DNA of 38,024 nucleotides, from IMG/VR virus record IMGVR_UViG_3300048625_000328, positions 1 to 38,024 of that record. The stretch is one strand, 5' to 3'. The notes beneath the pieces are model-generated. The model did no database searches, was not told the DNA's origin, and was given only the letters and a program-made list of their open reading frames with translations. A program made the translations under genes and the position numbers. This document shows positions 7,097-15,122 of the stretch, piece after piece; the first letter of the stretch is position 1; each line of letters opens with the position of its first letter. The stretch is from a virus.

Positions 7097-7999
7097 CTAC
7101 TTGTTTGGGTTGGTTTCTGCTGGGCTGGTGGTGAGTTTGGCCTGTAGAGGGTCGCTCTGTTCGGTCAGTTCGCCGTTTTCGTAGGCCAGGATGCGTGGCA
7201 TGGTTGGTTCTACGAGGATACGTGGTAGGACGCCCAGGCGGTCCTTACCTCGGTACTTGCCTGCACTGCGGGTGAGTGCTCGGTAAGGCTTGTTTTCATC
7301 TAGGTCTTCTGCGGAGCAGGCCAACACTAGGTCTACGAAGCCGAGCAGGTCGGCCTGTACTCCTGGGGTGACGGCTGGTCCGTAGGTGACTTTCCCTGTG
7401 TCGTCGTCTACGTCGCGACGTTCCAGGGCGGTGATGATGAAGTGGGTTGGTAGGTCGCGGAACTTGCGGAGTATGTCGCGGAACATCTTGGACATGGTAC
7501 CGTAGTCGGAGCGGTCGGTGAAGAACTGGTCAACTGCGTCGATGGTTACGCCTCGTTTGGCGGCTTTGTCGATACGGTCGGTTGCCACCTGGTCTACAAG
7601 TGCTGGGACGATTTCGGTTGCACTGTCGAACACAACCCCTGCCCATGAGTTTGGGTCGCGGGCTAGGTCGGCTTTGAGTGCTCGGTGTAGTTCGTCCAAG
7701 CCCTTGTGGGTGATGGCTTCTCCTGGGTTTGGCCAGATTTTGATTCTTGAGGTGTCGATGCCGTGTCGCTTGAGGGTGTTCTTTTTCAAACCGCCTTCGG
7801 CGTTGACGAACAGCACGTTCCCTGTTCCTAGGTTGGCTAGGGTTGCTGCTGCTGTGGTTTTGCCTGAGCCTTCTCGGCCGTACATGAGGACGTTGAGGTA
7901 GTCTTCGGTACTGTCGAGGTCAGCGAACAGGCTGTTACTGGTTGGTGCTGGTGTTGCTGCTGCGGGTGGGGTTTCCACTTCGCCGTTCAGTTTAGCCAT
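7097..7999 (-). CDS. RecA-like (Sak4-type) ATPase
   Basis: This 300-residue ATPase has Walker A GREGSGKT (41-48), Walker B GVVFDS (121-126) and a further strand FIITALERR, the core layout of RecA/Sak4 phage recombinases. Such proteins promote single-strand annealing and recombination-dependent replication, usually with an SSB, and the next gene here is SSB-like. The ATG at 7999 overlaps the upstream stop by 8 bp and follows GGAGAAG; the open frame extends 22 codons further but would overlap the upstream gene heavily. A Pro/Ala-rich N-terminal linker precedes the ATPase core. Confidence 0.85.
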   Translation of the reverse strand: MAKLNGEVETPPAAATPAPTSNSLFADLDSTEDYLNVLMYGREGSGKTTAAATLANLGTGNVLFVNAEGGLKKNTLKRHGIDTSRIKIWPNPGEAITHKGLDELHRALKADLARDPNSWAGVVFDSATEIVPALVDQVATDRIDKAAKRGVTIDAVDQFFTDRSDYGTMSKMFRDILRKFRDLPTHFIITALERRDVDDDTGKVTYGPAVTPGVQADLLGFVDLVLACSAEDLDENKPYRALTRSAGKYRGKDRLGVLPRILVEPTMPRILAYENGELTEQSDPLQAKLTTSPAETNPNK

Positions 8000-8318
8000 T
8001 TGCTTCTCCTGTGTTTTCTGCCAGGGTGCCGCCTGGTCGGTTTGTTTCGGCTTTGTAGGCCTCACATTCTGGGGACCACTCGTAGCCGTAGACGAGGTTT
8101 CGCCCTGGTGCGGCTATGAATCGGTAGTTTTGGGGGTGGTATTTGGTGAATAGCCACATCACTTCGTCCATTTGGACGTGGTGGGGTTGGTAGTCGTCGA
8201 CTCGTGCTACTTCGTCGGCTAGGTCACCGCAGGGGTTGGTGGCTGCCCAGTGACGGAGTTGTCTAACGATTAGTCTTGGATTGGAGCCGACATCGCAGAT
8301 GGTGATGAATTGGGTCAC
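7992..8318 (-). CDS. Hypothetical protein, GTG start
   Basis: This 108-residue protein was not recognised. The GTG at 8318 is chosen because it overlaps the previous stop as GTGA, the coupling used throughout this operon. The protein contains WAATNPCGDLADEVARVDDY and a YHPQNYRFIAAPGRN segment, and looks like a small globular domain. It belongs to the run of small genes between promoter C and the RecA-like ATPase. Confidence 0.7.
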   Translation of the reverse strand: MTQFITICDVGSNPRLIVRQLRHWAATNPCGDLADEVARVDDYQPHHVQMDEVMWLFTKYHPQNYRFIAAPGRNLVYGYEWSPECEAYKAETNRPGGTLAENTGEANG

Positions 8319-8488
8319 TTTTTGGCCTCCAGTTGGTACACCAGGTCCATTAGGTCGTGGCAGGAGCCGTGCTGGCATTCACCGCGTAGGTAGTTTAGGC
8401 AGACGCGGTTTCGCAATTCAGCGATTAATTCAAGGCGTTCACGTTTGGCGGCGTGGGCTACAATTTTGGCTATGGTTTTGTTAGCCAT
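8315..8488 (-). CDS. Small Cys/His protein
   Basis: This 57-residue frame runs from ATG 8488 to TGA 8315 and begins at TAATG over the upstream stop. It has a basic helix (AAKRERLELIAELRNR) and a C/H cluster around GECQHGSCHDL that could bind a metal. Tight overlaps at both ends support it as a real gene. Its function is unknown. Confidence 0.7.
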   Translation of the reverse strand: MANKTIAKIVAHAAKRERLELIAELRNRVCLNYLRGECQHGSCHDLMDLVYQLEAKK

Positions 8489-8643
8489 TAGAGAGCCTGG
8501 CTTAGTCGGGTGACTTCGCCCACTAGGAGACCTGCGGCTTCCAGGAGGACCTGGGATTCGTGGAAGTTGCCCAGTTTGAGGTGCTGGGTGGCGGCTTCCA
8601 GGGTTACGGCTGCTGCGTTGAGCAGTTCTAGTCGCTTGTTCAT
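8488..8643 (-). CDS. Small helical hypothetical protein
   Basis: This 51-residue Ala/Leu-rich protein is predicted to be two helices. The ATG at 8643 follows an AAGGGGA ribosome-binding site and overlaps the upstream stop as ATGA. The frame is open further upstream, but that part overlaps another small gene. No family was recognised. Confidence 0.65.
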   Translation of the reverse strand: MNKRLELLNAAAVTLEAATQHLKLGNFHESQVLLEAAGLLVGEVTRLSQAL

Positions 8644-8774
8644 TTGGTCCCCTTTACTAGTTGGTTGATGGTTCGCTTGAGTTTTGGTTTGGTGAAGAAT
8701 CGCCACTTGTTGAGTAGCCAGTAGTATTCGCCTCTCCATGTTTTCTTGTACCTGGGTTCGATGTGTTTGCTCAT
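8640..8774 (-). CDS. Small basic hypothetical protein
   Basis: This 44-residue frame is rich in Lys, Arg and aromatic residues (YKKTWRGEYYWLLNKWRFF). It starts at TAATG overlapping the upstream stop and ends at ATGA overlapping the next start. The overlaps support expression. The composition suggests nucleic acid or membrane-surface binding, but nothing identifies a function. Confidence 0.65.
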   Translation of the reverse strand: MSKHIEPRYKKTWRGEYYWLLNKWRFFTKPKLKRTINQLVKGTK

Positions 8775-9199
8775 TATGCGGCCTCCATCTTTAGCCATTC
8801 ACCAGTGCCGTTGGTCTTGGCGTTGCGGTAGGTCCAGCCGCCGCGGGTTTCGGTTGGGTAAACCCAGCGTCCAATCTTGACGGTGCCCGTGATGTGTTCG
8901 GCTCCCTTGGCCATCTTAGAGGCTGAGCGGTTGGTTGCTCCTGCGGCTTTCATCTGGGTTTTGATTTCTGAGCGGCGGTGTGCGTTGCGGAGTTTCTGGG
9001 CTAGTGCTGGGGTGACGGCCTGTCGTGCGGCTTCGTCGATGGTGAGGTCGAAGTTACGTACTGCTTTGAGCAACTTACTCACTAGGCGGGCGTCGTGTCC
9101 TGGGCGGAAGGTTGAGCCTGGGGCGTTGCAGCGGTGGCCGCACTGGCAACCACAGAGTGCGTAGGCTTCGATTGGCTTACCGTTGATTAGAATTTCCAT
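8774..9199 (-). CDS. Cys-rich PGHD-domain protein
   Basis: This 141-residue protein has an N-terminal CGCQCGHRCNAPGSTFRPGHD segment, which looks like a small zinc site followed by the PGHD motif known from actinophage hypothetical proteins. A helical region and a C-terminal strand-rich part (WVYPTETRGGWTYRNAK) follow. It is the first gene after promoter C, and the ATG at 9199 is preceded by AAGGAGA. The 15769-16296 product carries a related PGHD module, so the phage has two versions. Nucleic acid binding is plausible but unproven. Confidence 0.75.
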   Translation of the reverse strand: MEILINGKPIEAYALCGCQCGHRCNAPGSTFRPGHDARLVSKLLKAVRNFDLTIDEAARQAVTPALAQKLRNAHRRSEIKTQMKAAGATNRSASKMAKGAEHITGTVKIGRWVYPTETRGGWTYRNAKTNGTGEWLKMEAA

Positions 9200-9221
9200 T
9201 TTTGCTGTCTCCTTGGGTTTG

Positions 9222-9243
9222 GGTTCCAGTCCTATCTGGAACC
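9222..9243 (-). promoter_or_regulatory. 5'-terminal stem-loop after promoter C
   Basis: ggttccag (9222-9229) pairs perfectly with ctggaacc (9236-9243). On the transcript the loop reads AUAGGA. It begins about 4 bases after the predicted transcription start of promoter C and ends before the AAGGAGA site of the 9199 gene. Position and loop match the leaders of promoters B and D. Confidence 0.65.
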
Positions 9244-9253
9244 TCATATTTCT

Positions 9254-9307
9254 ATTCAAACATATTCGTTGTCAGTTTGTCAAGTTGGCTGTTTTCTTGG
9301 CGTGTCG
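9254..9307 (-). promoter_or_regulatory. Promoter C with upstream CGACACGCC box
   Basis: On the minus strand the CGACACGCC box is at 9307-9299, directly after the helicase stop codon. The -35 TTGACA is at 9283-9278 and the -10 TTGAAT at 9259-9254. The spacer is 18 bp. It would drive the 9199 gene through the small genes, RecA-like ATPase, SSB and primase. Confidence 0.82.
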
Positions 9308-10744
9308 CTAAACCAACTCACGGAACTGAGCAGCCGTCAAAACCCGCATTTGCTGGTCCGTCTTCTCTGCCAACAACTTACGCTTACGTTCATCAACCGT
9401 CCCCACCGTCACATACTCACGAATCGTCACAGGGCGGGTCTGACCCATACGGTGAACTCGGTACTTGGCCTGCTCATTCCGAGATGGCTTATACGACATC
9501 TCCACGAAAATCGCCATGTCAGCCGCCGTCAAAGTTAATCCTTCAGCGAGAGTCTCCAAAGACCCAACCAAAACATCAAGCCGTCCAGCCTTGAAGTCAG
9601 CCACCGCCTTGGCCTTCACAGCCTCCGAGACCCCACCGTGAACCGCCTGAGCAGTAGCACCAGTAGAAGTGGCCACAGCCACACACGCCTCAACCGTCGA
9701 ACGGTAATGGGCCAACACCAAAGTCGGCCTGGAACGAGTAGCCAAATCGAAACGCAACTGGTCAAGTTTGCCACCCTTAGGGTCACCCCCACCATCAACC
9801 AACCAATCAGACGTAGTAATGCGGTCCAGGATAACCTGCTTAGCACCATTCGACCAAGCCACCAACTCAACACCAGAATCAGTCACAGCAACCAGTTCAG
9901 TCTTCAACTGCTTATACAATCGCTTCTGGGCCGCGTTCATCTCAACCCGAACCAACTGGGTCGTAATCTCAGGTAAGTCCAGGCACTCGTCCCGTAAACG
10001 TCGCAGGAACCTCTCGCCCAGGTTCGCCTGGGTGAACGTGCGGTAATGTTCGCAAGGGTTCCACTGGTCTGAATCTCGGCAAGCCCAGGTACAGGCCTTC
10101 AAATCACCGATAACCTGACCTGTCTGGGAGAACGGACTGGGGCTAACCTTGAACCATTCTTCAACCCACCGCCAGTATGAACCGAACCTGCCACCACCTT
10201 TGGCTTCATCAGGCCAAATCACACGCAGCAGGGTGAACAACTCGTGTGCCCAGTTGGGCATAGGTGTGCCAGTCATTTGTAGCACGTAGTTGGCGTTCTT
10301 AGCCAGTTGCTCCACCGCCCAGGTCCAGGAAGTTGACCTGCCCTTGGTGTAGTGGGCTTCGTCCACGATGATGGCGTCCCAGTGTCCCTGGAACTCGGGG
10401 CGTAGTTTGCGTACTGGGGCGGTCCCCGATTTGCCTGTTTTCTCTCGTGCGTTCAACATTGAGTAGGGTGCGATTGTGAAGTGGGCGGCTCTCTCCCCAG
10501 CCCATTTCGCCAGTTCGTCGTCCCAGGTACCGCCAGATATCACCATGGACGGGGCTATTACCAGTACGCGGTCTAGGTGTTTGAACGCTTCAATGGCTAC
10601 ACGCGATTTGCCCAGGCCTGGTTCGTCACCGAGTAGGCCACGCTGCTGGGTTTGTATCCAGGTGATGGCCTCTGCCTGGTGTTTAGCGAGCGGTATACTC
10701 TGTGATAAGTCGGTCGAAGTGGGCGGAGTAAGCGGTCGCTCCAT
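9308..10744 (-). CDS. SNF2/DEAH-type helicase
   Basis: This 478-residue superfamily 2 ATPase has motif I GDEPGLGKS (39-47), motif II DEAH (128-131), motif III TGTPMPN and C-terminal YRVHRMGQTRPV (motif VI, SNF2-like). Such phage helicases remodel replication forks or recombination intermediates. The start at 10744 overlaps the HTH gene by 62 bp; no later start precedes motif I, so the overlap is accepted. The coding strand changes from A/C-rich near the 5' end to G/T-rich in the last two thirds. The stop abuts the CGACACGCC box of promoter C. Confidence 0.88.
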   Translation of the reverse strand: MERPLTPPTSTDLSQSIPLAKHQAEAITWIQTQQRGLLGDEPGLGKSRVAIEAFKHLDRVLVIAPSMVISGGTWDDELAKWAGERAAHFTIAPYSMLNAREKTGKSGTAPVRKLRPEFQGHWDAIIVDEAHYTKGRSTSWTWAVEQLAKNANYVLQMTGTPMPNWAHELFTLLRVIWPDEAKGGGRFGSYWRWVEEWFKVSPSPFSQTGQVIGDLKACTWACRDSDQWNPCEHYRTFTQANLGERFLRRLRDECLDLPEITTQLVRVEMNAAQKRLYKQLKTELVAVTDSGVELVAWSNGAKQVILDRITTSDWLVDGGGDPKGGKLDQLRFDLATRSRPTLVLAHYRSTVEACVAVATSTGATAQAVHGGVSEAVKAKAVADFKAGRLDVLVGSLETLAEGLTLTAADMAIFVEMSYKPSRNEQAKYRVHRMGQTRPVTIREYVTVGTVDERKRKLLAEKTDQQMRVLTAAQFRELV

Positions 10745-10934
10745 GGGCGGTTCTCATTTCTAACTGGTCAGCCACTGGCCACCCAAAGGCTACTTCGATG
10801 TTGTACATGGTTGGGATACTTGGGAGTCGGTCACCCGACCTGAGGCGGCTTACCGCTGAGTAGGTGAGGCCGATTAGTTCGCCTACCTGCTGGTTGGTTA
10901 GACCGTTCTCTGTGTCTATGAGGATTCGTTTCAT
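10683..10934 (-). CDS. Cro/C1-type HTH regulator
   Basis: This 83-residue protein contains a typical Cro/C1 helix-turn-helix at about residues 13-35 (TNQQVGELIGLTYSAVSRLRSG). Its promoter (-10 at 10946-10941) ends only 6 bases before the ATG and no ribosome-binding site is seen, so the mRNA is probably leaderless. It is the only clear transcription-factor-like protein in the genome, hence a candidate for recognising the CGACACGCC box or the TGGTAAG repeats. That link is an inference from context. Confidence 0.8.
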   Translation of the reverse strand: MKRILIDTENGLTNQQVGELIGLTYSAVSRLRSGDRLPSIPTMYNIEVAFGWPVADQLEMRTAHGATAYSAHFDRLITEYTAR

Positions 10935-10940
10935 ACTACT

Positions 10941-10968
10941 ATTTTACCATGCCTTGGCTGAGAGTCAA
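10941..10968 (-). promoter_or_regulatory. Promoter F, leaderless, for the HTH gene
   Basis: On the minus strand, -35 TTGACT is at 10968-10963 and -10 TAAAAT at 10946-10941 with a TGG extension and a 16-bp spacer. The start codon lies 6 bases past the -10, so transcription should begin at or within a base of the ATG. The -35 overlaps the stop of the upstream membrane-protein gene. It lacks the CGACACGCC box of promoters A-E. Confidence 0.65.
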
Positions 10969-11141
10969 AATCTGGTGAATGCGAAGTAGGCTAGCCAAAT
11001 TGCGGCCCATGAACCTACTACGAATGCTCCTGCGATTATGAAGTGTTCGATTGCTTGAATGACGGCGAGGGCTTTGTAGCCTCGCTGGTTGAACTGGTAT
11101 CTTACGCCGAAGGCGATGTACTTTGGCTGTAGGTTAGACAT
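10965..11141 (-). CDS. Small single-pass membrane protein
   Basis: This 58-residue frame runs from ATG 11141 (TAATG over the previous stop) to TGA 10965. A hydrophobic segment at about 33-56 (HFIIAGAFVVGSWAAIWLAY) should span the membrane, after a basic N-terminal part. It lies in the replication region, away from the lysis genes. It could be a small inner-membrane or exclusion-type protein; nothing identifies the function. Confidence 0.7.
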   Translation of the reverse strand: MSNLQPKYIAFGVRYQFNQRGYKALAVIQAIEHFIIAGAFVVGSWAAIWLAYFAFTRF

Positions 11142-11401
11142 TACTGCTCCTTGGAGGTCTTGTTGATGGCGGTGGTTGCCAGTTTGCGGGCTTGGGCTAG
11201 GGTTAGGTGTGGGTACTGTTCGGTTGCCTTGCGGGTGACGTCGCGGTGGAGAAGTGCTGCGTCGTTCTGCTGCTCCAACTGAATCATTAACTGCTCGGCT
11301 AGTCGGTAGGATTCAAGTTCGTCGTCCTCTAGTCCGTCGAGTTGAATCTCTAGGGCCATGGCTAGGAAGTTGAGGGCTTTGTGCTTGTCGTCGAGGGTCA
11401 T
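11141..11401 (-). CDS. Hypothetical helical protein
   Basis: This 86-residue, strongly helical, charged protein was not recognised. It has an acidic central part (GLEDDELESYRLAEQLMIQL) that may form a coiled coil, and a C-terminal KLATTAINKTSKEQ. It follows the 110-residue gene by 9 bp in the promoter D unit. Confidence 0.7.
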   Translation of the reverse strand: MTLDDKHKALNFLAMALEIQLDGLEDDELESYRLAEQLMIQLEQQNDAALLHRDVTRKATEQYPHLTLAQARKLATTAINKTSKEQ

Positions 11402-11410
11402 GTTCGGTCC

Positions 11411-11743
11411 TTACTTGCTCTCTGCTTTACGCCAGCCGATGATGTCAACACGCTTACGGTCCCAGCCCATTTCGGTGGTGCGTACCATCTCGAAACCTGC
11501 TAGTACCAACTCCTGGGTCAACTTGATGTTGGCCTGTGCTGCCTGGAGGTCACTCTGTGCGGAGTGGCCCCAGTTGATTACGCGAACCTTGAAAAGGTCG
11601 GTACCGTAGATGGTGTCAACGTGGATACCTGACTTGAGGTAGGTGGTGGTCTTGTTGACTAGGTGGCCGATGCCAACTGGGCTGATGTGCTTCTTGATGG
11701 CGTTGCGGAACTTAATCTCGTTTAGGTAGGTAACTTCGGTCAT
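11411..11743 (-). CDS. Hypothetical protein, first gene after promoter D
   Basis: This 110-residue alpha/beta protein was not recognised. The ATG at 11743 follows AAGGAGA at good spacing, and the mRNA leader carries a 9-bp stem-loop. A VRVINWGH strand, a long Gln/Ala-rich helix (SDLQAAQANIKLTQELV) and a basic C-terminus are visible. Its place next to the promoter suggests abundant expression. Confidence 0.75.
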   Translation of the reverse strand: MTEVTYLNEIKFRNAIKKHISPVGIGHLVNKTTTYLKSGIHVDTIYGTDLFKVRVINWGHSAQSDLQAAQANIKLTQELVLAGFEMVRTTEMGWDRKRVDIIGWRKAESK

Positions 11744-11762
11744 TTTCTGTCTCCTTGTCGGT

Positions 11763-11786
11763 GGTCTCGGGCCTGTTCCCGAAACC
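11763..11786 (-). promoter_or_regulatory. 5'-terminal stem-loop after promoter D
   Basis: ggtctcggg (11763-11771) pairs with cccgaaacc (11778-11786), giving 9 bp with one G-U pair. On the transcript the loop is AACAGG. It begins about 4 bases after the predicted start of transcription, as at promoters B and C. Confidence 0.65.
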
Positions 11787-11796
11787 TTGTATTACT

Positions 11797-11851
11797 AGTT
11801 TACCAGACTTGTTGACTACTTGTCAAGTTAGTTCGTGTTTCGGGCGTGTCG
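11797..11851 (-). promoter_or_regulatory. Promoter D with upstream CGACACGCC box
   Basis: On the minus strand the CGACACGCC box is at 11851-11843, directly after the zinc-finger stop. The -35 TTGACA is at 11826-11821 and the -10 TAAACT at 11802-11797 with a TGG extension. The spacer is 18 bp. It would drive the 110- and 86-residue genes, the small membrane protein and possibly the HTH gene and helicase. Confidence 0.82.
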
Positions 11852-12070
11852 TCAAAACCCCCTCACCCTATCCGACCCACCAGAAATACCCAAATACGAA
11901 ACCACCCAAGCCCACCGCTCCGCCTGGAACTCCAACCGAACCGTAGGTGACGTGCTATTACTACGAACCCGCTGGTGGTAATACGCCTTACGGCCCGTGC
12001 TCAAATCGTAACAAGGACGACACAACCCACGCTTATGAACCTTACGGTCACAGCCACTCTCGCACTGCAT
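11852..12070 (-). CDS. Small Cys-rich zinc-binding protein
   Basis: This 72-residue protein begins with MQCESGCDRKVHKRGLCRPC, giving Cys at 3, 7, 17 and 20 in a spacing that fits one zinc site, as in HNH or ribbon-type proteins. No HNH catalytic residues follow. It starts at TAATG over the polymerase stop, so it is coupled to the polymerase. It is probably a nucleic-acid-binding accessory protein. Confidence 0.75.
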   Translation of the reverse strand: MQCESGCDRKVHKRGLCRPCYDLSTGRKAYYHQRVRSNSTSPTVRLEFQAERWAWVVSYLGISGGSDRVRGF

Positions 12071-14178
12071 TACTTCTCACCCCACTTCTTCACGTCCACA
12101 TCACCAGGGACACCAGGGAAAAACTCCGACCACAACTCACGGCCACGGTCCCGAGCAGCAAAAGCAATTCGCTCACCAACCTCACCCTCAGGGAGCAACA
12201 TCACAATCGAGTCGTGAATCAACATCACCACACCAACACGGCCCAAAGGTTCCAAACTGCCAGCGTCCTCCACCACAAAGTCACCCAACTCAGCCGTCAC
12301 CGTGGCCTCAACATCAAGCCACCAGTCAATACCAAACTGAGCCAGGTTAGGCTGCACACGCTGGTTGAACGCCTTGTGTGTGTCCTCGTCAGGTTGGAAC
12401 CAACGACGCTCCCCATTACGAGTCTGCAACCAACCCAAGCCGTGAGGGTTCGAACGCATACGCTTCTCCACCACGTCCATGTGCTGGCGAATTGCCTGCT
12501 GGAACTCAGGGTACAACGCGTTCCAGTCACGCACCAACACCCGAGCCTCCTCCAAAGTCAACACCATACCAGTTTGCGTCTCAATATCGGCCTGCAACTT
12601 CTCAGCACCAACACCGAAAATCAACGAGAAATTCGCACGTTTAGCCACGTTACGCATTTGACCCCACTTCGGGTCGTCAGGTGTCACCCCAAACAACTGG
12701 GTCGCCGCGTCACCATGTAAGTCCTGGTCCTCGTTAATGAGTTTCAACATACGGGTGCAGTTGGCGAATAGAGCAGCCACACGCAACTCAGCCTGGGCCA
12801 AGTCCAACTCCCACAACTGGAACCCGCGAGGCACTCCACGACCAATCAAAGCACGAGGGGTCAAAATGTCGGATAAAGCACCACCAGCCAAGCGGTAGTC
12901 ATGCGGAATCGCCTGCAACTGCACACGTTCCACCGAGAACCGACTCGATACCGTACCATTTTGACGTACACTCGCACGGAGACGCCCATCAGGCCCAACC
13001 ATTGAAGCCCAACCAGTGTACCAACGCGAATCGGCGGTCTGTAACTTTTGCAAATCACGCCACTGAGCAGCAGCGGGTACACCGTCTTTAGCCATCTTCT
13101 CCACGATGAACGCATTCACCTGGGGTTCGCCCTTATCAGTGGTGGCGTACGCTGGGAGGCCTAAACCTACCACGCCGTTCTTAGACCCACGGCCAAACCA
13201 GTAGTGCTTAGCCATCGGTAGGGTAATCGGCTTGAAAGGTAGCGAATCAGCCAAAGCATGGAAACGCTTCTGAATTACCACAGCCTGGGCGGCGGCCTGT
13301 TCAGCGTCGAACGGCAGGCCACGCCTCTCAATGCGGAACAACATCAAAGTGGTTCGCAACCTACGCTCAATCGCCTGGTGTACGTTCATCTGGCCGCGGT
13401 CCTCACGGAACCAATCAGCCTCACCCGCGGTCAACGCCCATAACTGGTGGTAGTACAGGCGAATAGTTAGGCGGGCGTCCTGGTCCGCGTACGGGCCAAT
13501 CAACTCCCACGGTACCAAATCCCAACGACCCGATGGCAGTTTCCCCTTGGTGAGGTGGTTCTTCACCTTGGCGGACTCGTCCGTCTCAGCAGCACCCCAC
13601 AGCCTGGCGGAGGTTGGCTTCAAACTGGTGGTTTTAGATTCAGGCCACATCAGGTGGCAGACGTTCTGGGTGTCCCAAATCGTCCACGCACTCAGGTCAA
13701 TACCCTGACCTGGCCAGCGGCGGATACCCGCTTCCATGAGGTGCAGGTCGAATTTGGCGTTGTGGAACACGAACCCGTTCTTCTTACCTACCAGGGTGAG
13801 CCACTCCCTGAGGTCGTTCCACTGGTCTTCGCCCAGGTTGGTGCTTTCACCGAACAGGACGCCCTGCCCGTTGTCTTCAGGTTTCCCAGTGCCCACCACG
13901 CCCTGGTCAAACGGCCATGCGAAAGAAACCACGGGGAGGACCTCGGAGCCGCGAATCGGCTCTAAGCCCGCCGAAGACACGTAAGTGTCACGGAGACCCG
14001 TTCCGTGGTCACGGGCACATGCTCCGAACGTCCCAGACGTGTCCACCCAGGCTACGGAGACTACAGCCACCCGTGCACCATCGTCCACGAAAAGACCAGA
14101 AGTCTCAGTGTCCAAAGCCACGGGGCTGTAAGGTAGGATACCCTCACGGGCAAGTTGAAGCAAATCAGAAGGTAACAT
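12070..14178 (-). CDS. dpoZ: PolA-family DNA polymerase, DpoZ-like
   Basis: This 702-residue enzyme has a 3'-5' proofreading domain and a family A polymerase domain, without the 5' nuclease of bacterial Pol I. Exonuclease motifs: LDTET (D23, E25), HNAKFD (N140, D144), YADQD (Y230, D234). Polymerase motifs: A, DLAQAELR (D459); B, RNVAKRANFSLIFG (K513, F517); C, IHDS (D656). Two positions differ from the usual family A pattern: F521 replaces the O-helix Tyr, and S657 replaces the Glu after the catalytic Asp. With purZ and mazZ in the genome it is the expected Z-tolerant replicative polymerase. Polymerase identity is secure; the DpoZ label is inferred. Confidence 0.88.
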   Translation of the reverse strand: MLPSDLLQLAREGILPYSPVALDTETSGLFVDDGARVAVVSVAWVDTSGTFGACARDHGTGLRDTYVSSAGLEPIRGSEVLPVVSFAWPFDQGVVGTGKPEDNGQGVLFGESTNLGEDQWNDLREWLTLVGKKNGFVFHNAKFDLHLMEAGIRRWPGQGIDLSAWTIWDTQNVCHLMWPESKTTSLKPTSARLWGAAETDESAKVKNHLTKGKLPSGRWDLVPWELIGPYADQDARLTIRLYYHQLWALTAGEADWFREDRGQMNVHQAIERRLRTTLMLFRIERRGLPFDAEQAAAQAVVIQKRFHALADSLPFKPITLPMAKHYWFGRGSKNGVVGLGLPAYATTDKGEPQVNAFIVEKMAKDGVPAAAQWRDLQKLQTADSRWYTGWASMVGPDGRLRASVRQNGTVSSRFSVERVQLQAIPHDYRLAGGALSDILTPRALIGRGVPRGFQLWELDLAQAELRVAALFANCTRMLKLINEDQDLHGDAATQLFGVTPDDPKWGQMRNVAKRANFSLIFGVGAEKLQADIETQTGMVLTLEEARVLVRDWNALYPEFQQAIRQHMDVVEKRMRSNPHGLGWLQTRNGERRWFQPDEDTHKAFNQRVQPNLAQFGIDWWLDVEATVTAELGDFVVEDAGSLEPLGRVGVVMLIHDSIVMLLPEGEVGERIAFAARDRGRELWSEFFPGVPGDVDVKKWGEK

Positions 14179-14194
14179 AGCGGTCAGTGTCCTT

Positions 14195-15112
14195 TTAGTG
14201 TCGAGTGAAATCTTGAATGAAACCAGCCTCGGTCAAAGCCGTGAACGGCTCCCGACCCTTACGGCTAATCAGGTGGACCTCCTTGAAGTCACACTTCCAA
14301 CCGCAGTTGCGAGGGTCAGGTGACGAGTACAGAGGCAACTCACCCCCAACAGGGTAAGCGTTCGCCGCAACCGCCCAAGCGTCACGGGCCAAAGCCGTCA
14401 ACTCAGTATCGGTGCGGTTCAAATAGGTACGTAGGTTACGCTGGTTCAACGTCTGAGGTGTCAACTTACCAGAGTAGTCTGGGTAATCCGCCGTGTTACG
14501 GGTAGTCCTGGTGGCGTTGTGAATCGCACCGAGCACAGGTTCACCATTTTGACGCATAGCCCAGGCGTACAACCCAAACTGGTCGTCAATCTCCAAATCC
14601 ATCATGCTCGGTAGGTTGGCACCACTCTTGTGGTCAACCACCCACAGGTGACCTGTTACACGGTCACGCACTAGCAGGTCAATCTTACCCTTGATTTGGT
14701 ATGGTGAAACCTCACCGCGGTCGTCCAGTAGTGGCACCTGGAACGAACCCTCAACTTCCACGATGTCCCAGTGCGGGTCGGCACCCCAAAGGGCGACGTA
14801 CCCCTCGTACATCCACTGCACCAGGGCCTGGGTTTCCGACTGGGCACCAGTGCGAGTGTCCACCAAATACGGTAGCACGGCCTGGTGGGCTTCAACTAGG
14901 GCAGCGTTCTCCGAACCCTGGTTGTTCCGTGCGTGGGTCTGCAGAACCTGGTAGTGGGTTTCCAACACGAGGTGCCACAGGCTACCCTTAGCCAATGCCC
15001 CGTTCGGGTCTACTGGTCTACGCCACCGCTCCTTATAAGCCCACATGTGCTTCAACGGGCACTGGCGGTAGGTGTCCAGTTCTGAGTATGATACGACGAT
15101 TTCAGCGGTCAT
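14195..15112 (-). CDS. Cas4/RecB-like PD-(D/E)XK exonuclease
   Basis: This 305-residue nuclease has the RecB/Cas4 core: GSLWH (H47), GKIDLLVRD (D146), VVDHKSG (D161, K163) and QFGLYAWA. Cys18 in TYRQCP and a C-terminal CGWKC suggest an iron-sulfur cluster as in Cas4/AddB-type exonucleases. It should resect DNA ends for recombination with the RecA-like ATPase and SSB. It is 16 bp upstream of the polymerase. No cas1, cas2 or array is present, so a CRISPR role is not implied. Confidence 0.85.
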   Translation of the reverse strand: MTAEIVVSYSELDTYRQCPLKHMWAYKERWRRPVDPNGALAKGSLWHLVLETHYQVLQTHARNNQGSENAALVEAHQAVLPYLVDTRTGAQSETQALVQWMYEGYVALWGADPHWDIVEVEGSFQVPLLDDRGEVSPYQIKGKIDLLVRDRVTGHLWVVDHKSGANLPSMMDLEIDDQFGLYAWAMRQNGEPVLGAIHNATRTTRNTADYPDYSGKLTPQTLNQRNLRTYLNRTDTELTALARDAWAVAANAYPVGGELPLYSSPDPRNCGWKCDFKEVHLISRKGREPFTALTEAGFIQDFTRH

Positions 15113-15122
15113 GTTCGTCTTC

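Noticed and set aside
11947-12720. Long plus-strand frame opposite the polymerase 3' end
   Set aside because: It lies wholly over the polymerase, is Leu/His/Thr-rich with no motif, and reflects C/A-rich plus-strand composition.
14195-15112. CRISPR-associated Cas4
   Set aside because: The Cas4-like fold is common in phage recombination modules, and there is no repeat array or other cas gene.
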